A stretch of DNA of 64,000 bases from Karstenula rhodostoma CBS 690.94 (lineage: Eukaryota; Ascomycota; Dothideomycetes; Pleosporales; Didymosphaeriaceae). The stretch spans positions 510,051 through 574,050 of the forward strand of contig MU001508.1 in the NCBI GenBank assembly GCA_010093485.1. Direction: 5' to 3'. Positions 58,472-64,000 of the stretch are shown piece after piece. Position 1 is the stretch's first letter; each line of letters opens with the position of its first letter. The position numbers were made by a program, and so were the translations under genes. The notes under the pieces were generated by a model. The model had not been told where the DNA came from, ran no database searches, and worked only from the letters and a program-made list of their open reading frames with translations.

Positions 58472-59155
58472 ATGCAGCCGTACCAGTACCGCAACATCGC
58501 TCCGAAGCCCCCTGCTTCGTCCCCCGCTCCGCCGACAGCGCGTGCGGAAACCTCCGCTGCTCCACCTCCGCCACCACCCGCGATGTCGTCCCTGGCATTA
58601 AGCCAAAACGTTGCGCCGGCTCGTTCGGCACCGTCCAACCCCCTCGCGCTCCGAGATCTCGACACCGTGTGGGTCGACAAGACGCTGCTCCCCTTCTTGC
58701 ACTACGCGTGCATCGACCTGGGCCTTTCGGCTTCGCAGCTCAAGGACTACGCGCTTGCCGCGATGCTCTGGGCTTACCTCCACCCGGTACGTGTGAAGCC
58801 AGTATCTTGCTAGTGATTGATCGTTTGCTAAACCTCGTAGACCGCACCCGCACCCGCCGCCGCCGACGAGGACCTCCTCTTCGAGCGCATCTTCCTGTCG
58901 GTGATGAACCGACACAACTCCACCGACACAGAGATCGCGCCGTACACGACGAGGCTGACCCCGCTCGTTCGCTACCTCGTCCGCCGCGCCATGACCAAAG
59001 GCCCGTACAAACTCTTGGACCGGGAGTGGACTGGCAGCGAGGAATGGGTGGCGGAGATGAAGGAGAGGTACGGATGCAAGTGTGAGGAGTGCAGGGGTGG
59101 GAAGACCGAGATGAGATCGACTGCAGAGATGTTGGGAAGGGAGCTGCTGGAGTGA
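58472..59155 (+). CDS. Hypothetical protein, 209 aa, two exons
   Basis: Exon 1 58472-58786 and exon 2 58841-59155, each 315 nt; a 54-nt intron (GTACGT donor, CGTAG acceptor) sits between whole codons. An in-frame ATG at 58400 and another at 58367 would lengthen the N terminus. Residues 1-60 are Pro/Ala-rich with a run of seven Pro. Then comes a helical region (LPFLHYACIDLGLSASQLKD), a second one after the intron (TPLVRYLVRRAM), and a CKCEEC motif near the C terminus that could bind a metal. No signal peptide or membrane helix. Family not recognised. Confidence 0.65.
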
Positions 59156-60254
59156 GCCTCAGGGGGAGATGTTGGCGGCGGATGAGGGTGTAATGCTTTG
59201 CGACGGGCGAGAGAAGGCGAAGGCCCATGCATCGAAGGACCGGCGTACTATGGTAGAGAGTTGCACCTGGGCGACGACGAACTTGCGGATGACAGTGCAA
59301 GGGGTAGCAGAGAAGCCGATACGAAACGAACCATAAGTGATATCGCAAGTCCAAGGTGTTTTTGTGTATCGTGTATAAAGGGTAGAGCACGCCATTGCCG
59401 GAGAGTGAGCCTTGATGAGGAAGGTATGGTCGTCGCTTATCTGCATCCTTGTCACTTTCTATACATTGCACCAATCCTCGCAAGCGGCGCTCACCCAACT
59501 CCAGAATGTGTTCTAGGATATCCTTTGTTCGTGCCTATAGGCACGTTTCTGTCGGCAGCTACCGTTCGCTGCAGCAACGCCAGGTGCCGCCCACCCATGC
59601 ACAACTTGCTTCTGGACTGATAAGATATCGCAGAGGATATACACTTTTGCATGTGGAAACTGCTCACCCGTGTTCCGAAGGTGTCAAGGTGTCTTGGAAA
59701 AGGCTTGAATGCACTGGGCGGAGGAAGCGAAAGCTTGACACGACGTTGTATAGTTTGTATTGTACTGTTTGTGGAACAATTAGCTTTGATCGCCGCAGTG
59801 CTGCAAAAGTACATGCTCTGAACAGAGAAAGATTCTTAGAACCTGTGATAAGATACTCATCATACGCCATGATAGAAGCTGCGCAACTAAAATCCAACGG
59901 CAACAGAAGGGAATAACCGCAAATCGTGATATCCACCAGTCAACGGCTTTGCTTTTCGTGCGCATACCGATAACCGGACAGACGCAGGCATATCATGGAG
60001 CTTTGCGCCTACCGCTCTTACAAAACGAGCCCGATGCAACCGGAGGCTTGCGTAGCCCTCAATCTATTCTCTTGTTATCACGCACGCGACCATGATACCA
60101 AAGTTCCTAGACCTGTCTTGCTGAAAAAATAGGAAGGTGTTGCTTGAATAGACTATCGAATCCAACCCCTGCTCATGTTTCATGAGACCGGCATCTGACT
60201 GACCAGGGTACACTGCAGTTGGATATCAAGGTAAACATGCTCAAGATCTACAGC
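59156..60254. other. Intergenic, nothing supportable
   Basis: Only short frames on both strands. The right end carries the eqolisin promoter. Confidence 0.5.
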
Positions 60255-60260
60255 TATAAG
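60255..60260 (+). promoter_or_regulatory. TATA-like element of the eqolisin gene
   Basis: TATAAG about 100 bp upstream of the start codon at 60359. Confidence 0.4.
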
Positions 60261-60358
60261 TACGGCTGCCATCGTCGACCATTAGCAAACATCCAAGAAG
60301 CAAATCTCTCCTCTCCTCCAGCCCTTCTAGTCTCACTGACAAGGACATTCAACTCAAA

Positions 60359-61233
60359 ATGAAGTTCCTCGCCTCCCTCATCCCCGCCTTCTTGGCCTCC
60401 ACCGCCATCGCGGCTCCTTCCCGCCAGGAGCGCGCTGCCGCCCGCTTCAACCGTCGCGACGCCCTCCGCAACTCCAACCCCCTCCAAGCCTCCGACCTCG
60501 AGGAACTCCGCCTCGCCAACGCCAACGAATCCCACGTCTCCTACTCCTCTAACTGGGCCGGCGCCGTCCTCATCGGCAGCGGCTACAAGTCCGTAACTGG
60601 CACCATCACCGTGCCTACGCCCAAGAAGCCCTCTTCCGGATCTTCGTCTACCCAGTACGCTGCCTCGGCCTGGGTCGGCATCGACGGCGACACCTGCGCG
60701 AGCGCCATTCTGCAGACTGGTGTCGATTTCTACATCAAGGGCTCTACCATTAGCTTCGATGCGTGGTATGAGTGGTACCCTGACTATGCATATGACTTCA
60801 CGGGTATCACTGTCAAGGCGGGCGATCAGATCAAGATGACCGTTACGGCGACCAGCACCAGCGCGGGAAGCGCCGTCATTCAGAACTTGACAACGGGGAA
60901 GACGGTGACAAAGACTTTCTCTGGGGAGACAAACAAGTAAGCAATACCCAATCATAACTCCAGGAGCTTTACAGGGCAAGATTGCTGACATGATGGTGTA
61001 GGCTGTGCCAGACCAATGCTGAGTGGATCGTGGAAGACTTCTCGTCCGGCAACAGCTTGGTGCCCTTTGCAAACTTTGGTACTGTTACCTTCACGGGTGC
61101 TTCCGTGTCCACCTCGAGCGGTACTACTGGGGTTTCTGGGTCGGAGATTTTGGACATCAAGCAGGGCAGCACGGTTTACACGTCGTGCTCGACGTCGGGA
61201 TCTTCTACTGTTACTTGCTCGTACACCGGCTAG
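60359..61233 (+). CDS. Eqolisin (peptidase family G1) precursor, 269 aa, two exons
   Basis: Exon 1 60359-60936 and exon 2 61002-61233; a 65-nt intron (GTAAGC donor, GTGTAG acceptor) keeps frame (810 coding nt). Residues 1-18 are a signal peptide, and 19 to about 55 a basic propeptide. The mature beta-sandwich starts near SSNWAGAV. The family's catalytic dyad is present: Q119 in SAILQTG and E200 in NAEWIVEDF. C113 and C195 are placed to form the conserved disulfide, and W105 precedes the GIDG turn. Such glutamic peptidases are secreted and work at acid pH. The precursor is of normal family length. It converges on the next gene with 130 bp between stops. Confidence 0.93.
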
Positions 61234-61363
61234 ATACCTACAGCAGGATGGTCACAGTATACATTAAGATAGCAGAAACGAAGAAGGAAAGAGCACACGA
61301 TTCTCTACAGCAGAAGTATCCTCAACCTCCCAAGAACCCCTCACCCCACCAATCCCCCTCCGC

Positions 61364-61894
61364 CTACGCTCCCTCCCTCTCGCCCTCCCGCTCCTCTCCC
61401 TCACTCAAACCCCCCTCCCCAGCCTCACTCTCTCCACCCTCCTCCACCTCATCCTCCGGCGCGGGACCCTCTCCATCCGCCGCATCCACCCCCTCAAGCC
61501 ACCTCTCCACCCCCGCCTTATTCCTCGCCTTTCCCACCGCCCGGATCTGCCTCAGCCAGGCCAACACCACTGACCTGGACTGCTCCTTGTGCGCGGAGCA
61601 AAAGCAGTCCTTCACGCCGCCTTGTGGGCCGAGCGTGAGGTGCTCGCTCACCAGCTTCATCGGGTCGATGTTTCTGCTTCGTGTTAGCTAACGGCCCAAA
61701 CAGTGCAAGGGGGAGGGACTATACTGCAGGCTGGCCACGAGGTTGTTCACGCGCTCGATCGCGCCGGGGTCGAGTTGCTGCTCGCAACTGCCGCCCTCGC
61801 TGGTGGTGCCGAAGCAGGTGTTGTCTGCTGCGGTGGGGGGCTGCGGGTCGAGGATGGCGACCTCGAACTGCGCGGGGAGTTGGATGGAAGACAT
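61364..61894 (-). CDS. Hypothetical protein, 160 aa, two exons
   Basis: Exon 1 61894-61725 and exon 2 61676-61364; a 48-nt intron (GTATAG donor, CGAAG acceptor) restores frame (483 coding nt). The N-terminal half includes C27 and C37 and the segment AIERVNNLVASL. After the junction comes HRNIDPMKLVSEHLTLGPQG, then CFCSAHKEQSR. The last 35 residues are almost wholly Glu, Gly and Ser, i.e. disordered and acidic. No signal peptide. It could be a small regulatory protein, but I do not recognise a family. It lies 195 bp downstream of the methyltransferase on the same strand. Confidence 0.6.
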
Positions 61895-62089
61895 CTTGTG
61901 GAGATGTTTTGGGTGTGTGATGTGTGGTGTGCGTGTGCGCGGCGAAGAGAGTTTGACTGAGCAAGTCGAAGATTTTGTGTGCGGCTGTCAAAAACAATTG
62001 GACGGGGCTGACAGTGAGAGTAGAGAAGGGGCAAGAGCGGGATTCTGCCTGGCAACAGGCGTATGTGCTCACGTCTTCAACGCGTCCCT

Positions 62090-63139
62090 TCACCTAGGTT
62101 GCCTTCTGGACCACTGACTACCGTGCACCGCTTCGATGATGCTGGAAGTCGGTCGTCGAAGCCACTCATCCCAAAACTCCGTCTCCCTCCTCTCATCGTC
62201 CGGCAGCACATGTGCTCTCCACCTAACCTCCAGCCCCGCCTCCCTTGCACACCTTTCGTACACCTCGCTCCTGAACTGGAACACGTCGAAGAAAAACGGC
62301 GGCTCAGAAAGCACTGTAACGCGCGCCTTGATACCGACCTCACGCCCCGTATCCGGCGCTACGTACTCCCTCTCCAGCACGTCAACATCGATCCCATAGA
62401 ACCCCTTCTTATCCTCCTTAACCCAAGGATCTGTCACATTCGTCGTCACGCCCACAAACTTCCCTCCCACCGCGAGATTCTGCTCGATAACGCGGAACAT
62501 GGACGTCAGTTCCCTCTCTGTACCCGCGTAGTTCAGAAACCACCCGGCGAACACGACATCGAATTGCTTTCCTACGGCGGGCAAGTTCTCCGGCGCACTG
62601 CAATCCGCGACTTCGAAGTGCAAGTTCGGAAGCGGGTGCGCTTTGCGCGCGGCATCGACCATGGTGCTGGAGATATCGTACCCGTGGACCGCCGCCGCGC
62701 CCAGCTTCGCAAGCAGCGCGCTGTAGAAGCCCAGCCCGCACGCGAGATCTACGGCTCGTCAGCTGCTGCATGCGGGACGGCAAGCATCCGGAGAGACACT
62801 TGCATGGCGCAGATTTGGCAGTCTGGGCTATGCAATCCATCTAAGAGCGACCCTGGACATGCGCGTTTAACTTGCGTGCATGCACGCAGCCCAAAGGAGA
62901 CGTGCATTGCAAACAAACTAGCACGAGGTGGGGGCAGGAAGAAAGAAACCTAGCAGCTTACCCAAACACCGCTTCCCGCTTACATCGCCCAGAGCCTCCA
63001 CCACGCTCGGCGGCTCCGGCTGCGTCGCAGGCTTGCTCTTGATATCGCCATATTTGCTGCCGATGGCGTCGTACTGCGTGTTCTGCGTCGACACGGCAGG
63101 AACGCCATCCCCTACTGTCCCCGCCTCCGAAGTCGCCAT
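62090..63139 (-). CDS. Class I SAM-dependent methyltransferase (278 aa, two exons)
   Basis: Exon 1 63139-62962 and exon 2 62748-62090, with a 213-nt intron (GTAAGC donor, CCGTAG acceptor), longer than any other coding intron here. The splice completes motif I: CLDLACGLGFYSALLAK, residues about 58-74, the SAM-binding glycine-rich loop. YDISSTMVDAARK follows (motif II acidic residue), then VVFAGWFLNYAG (motif IV region) and a C-terminal FFFDVFQFRSEVYERC segment. The N-terminal 40 residues are Thr/Ser-rich with QYDAIGSKYGDI, common at the start of ToxA/UbiE-like methyltransferases. Substrate is unknown; small-molecule methylation is most likely. No biosynthetic cluster genes are nearby. Confidence 0.85.
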
Positions 63140-63364
63140 TCTCGTGCTGCGCCGGATCGAGCAGGTGTGTGAGACGATGGCGTGGTGTGCCGGTGCGCTG
63201 GGAGAGAGGATGGACTGTGGGGGGGAATGCAAAATCAGGCACACGGCAGACTGGTGGGGTGCGGTTCTCGGGAATTGACCGAGACGATGGACCAAGGGCT
63301 TGGGATGCGTTAGCATATGGGCTAGAGGTTTGCGGACCCCACTTCACTACGGCCAGAGTTTCCC

Positions 63365-64000
63365 TATAATAGGGATATATTTACCTAGATAGATATATTA
63401 TATCCCTATATAGGTATATTATATCCCTATATAAGGAAATTTTAGTTAAAATAGGTAATAAATCTTATAAATAGGGAAAAGTTTCCCTTTTTAAATATAA
63501 AATATCCTTAAAAGGGATATTTTATATAATAGAATATATATAATTTTATATTCCTATATTATAGCCTTTTTCTATACTAATAGTAACTATTAGTATAATA
63601 GTAATATATATATAAAAAATAGAAATTTATTATCTTTTTTAAAAATATATATTTAAATACTACTATATATATATACTATTTACTACTAGTATAAAAACTT
63701 ATTATTTAGTTTTATACTAATAGTTATTATTAATATAAAAGCTTATTATCTAGTTTTATATTAATAGTTACTATTAGTATAAAAGCTTATTATCTAGTTT
63801 TATATTAATAATTACTACTAGTATAAAAGCTTATAGATATATAAAGGCTTTAAAGTAAATAAATAGTTATTTTTAAAAATATATTAGTCTTTAGGTAGTA
63901 ATAATAGTAAAAGGAGAAAAGAAAAAAAGAACTAATAAAAAAGAGATATATTAATAAATCTATTACTATACTTTTAGTAATAATAATAATAGTAATAGAG
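63365..64000. repeat. Start of a second RIP-type AT block
   Basis: From about 63365 to the window end the sequence turns abruptly A/T-rich, lacks CpA and TpG throughout, and has no ORF. It contains repeated TATATCCCTATATA-like units (about 63380-63430) and three near-copies of a block with AAAAGCTTATTATCTAGTTT (about 63700-63830). It is a different sequence from the 43.7-50.8 kb island but of the same mutational type. Confidence 0.85.

Noticed and set aside
60254..61072. Minus-strand ORF of 272 codons
   Set aside because: Antisense to the eqolisin gene; Gly/Arg/Val-rich without domains.
62063..62953. Plus-strand ORF of 296 codons
   Set aside because: Antisense to the methyltransferase second exon and running through its intron.

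Overview
The window looks like chromosomal DNA of a filamentous ascomycete (Pezizomycotina, probably a Dothideomycete; the class is an inference). The grounds are short introns of about 46-65 nt with GTAAGT/GTGAGT-type donors and a nearby AG acceptor, plant-cell-wall enzymes typical of such fungi (AA9, GH93, GH71), an eqolisin peptidase, and an AT island in which CpA/TpG has been almost entirely removed, the mark of repeat-induced point mutation (RIP).

Region 1 (1-30.3 kb) is gene-poor. I can support only a few genes: a 237-aa unknown at 7.3-8.0 kb, two tandem paralogues at 10.2-12.4 kb, and a three-exon unknown at 27.7-28.4 kb. The rest holds decayed, locally duplicated, exon-like fragments: arrays near 0.65, 1.7-2.3, 6.5, 14.5-15.1, 15.2-15.9, 26.3-27.1 and 29.6-30.2 kb, a broken membrane-protein ORF near 9 kb and half an RRM domain at 27.1-27.5 kb. 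It reads as a graveyard of small duplicated genes.

Region 2 (30.4-43.7 kb) is denser and mostly on the minus strand: a Cys-rich RING-like protein, a vacuolar/membrane M28 peptidase of the glutamate carboxypeptidase II type, two small three- and two-exon unknowns, an intron-containing tRNA-like gene, a frameshifted GH71 alpha-1,3-glucanase pseudogene, and an intact AA9 lytic polysaccharide monooxygenase.

Region 3 (43.7-50.8 kb) is an extreme AT-rich, ORF-free island. It contains a 10-N gap flanked by identical 512-bp copies, almost certainly an assembly artefact.

Region 4 (50.8-63.4 kb) is ordinary gene-bearing DNA: a large tail-anchored unknown, a secreted GH93 exo-arabinanase, an acidic RING-H2 protein, an unknown two-exon gene, a secreted eqolisin (G1) glutamic peptidase, a small unknown and a class I methyltransferase. 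From about 63.36 kb to the end a second RIP-type AT block begins.

Functionally, the secreted genes (AA9, GH93, eqolisin, and formerly GH71) flank the AT island, consistent with a saprotrophic or plant-associated life style in a genome partitioned into gene-bearing and RIP-mutated compartments. The most interesting candidate novelty is the tandem pair at 10.2-12.4 kb, whose shared Cys...His-x14-Asp-Pro-Thr-Gly signature suggests an undescribed transglutaminase-like (papain-fold) family. Gene models were spliced by hand from frame and splice-site logic; no search was run.
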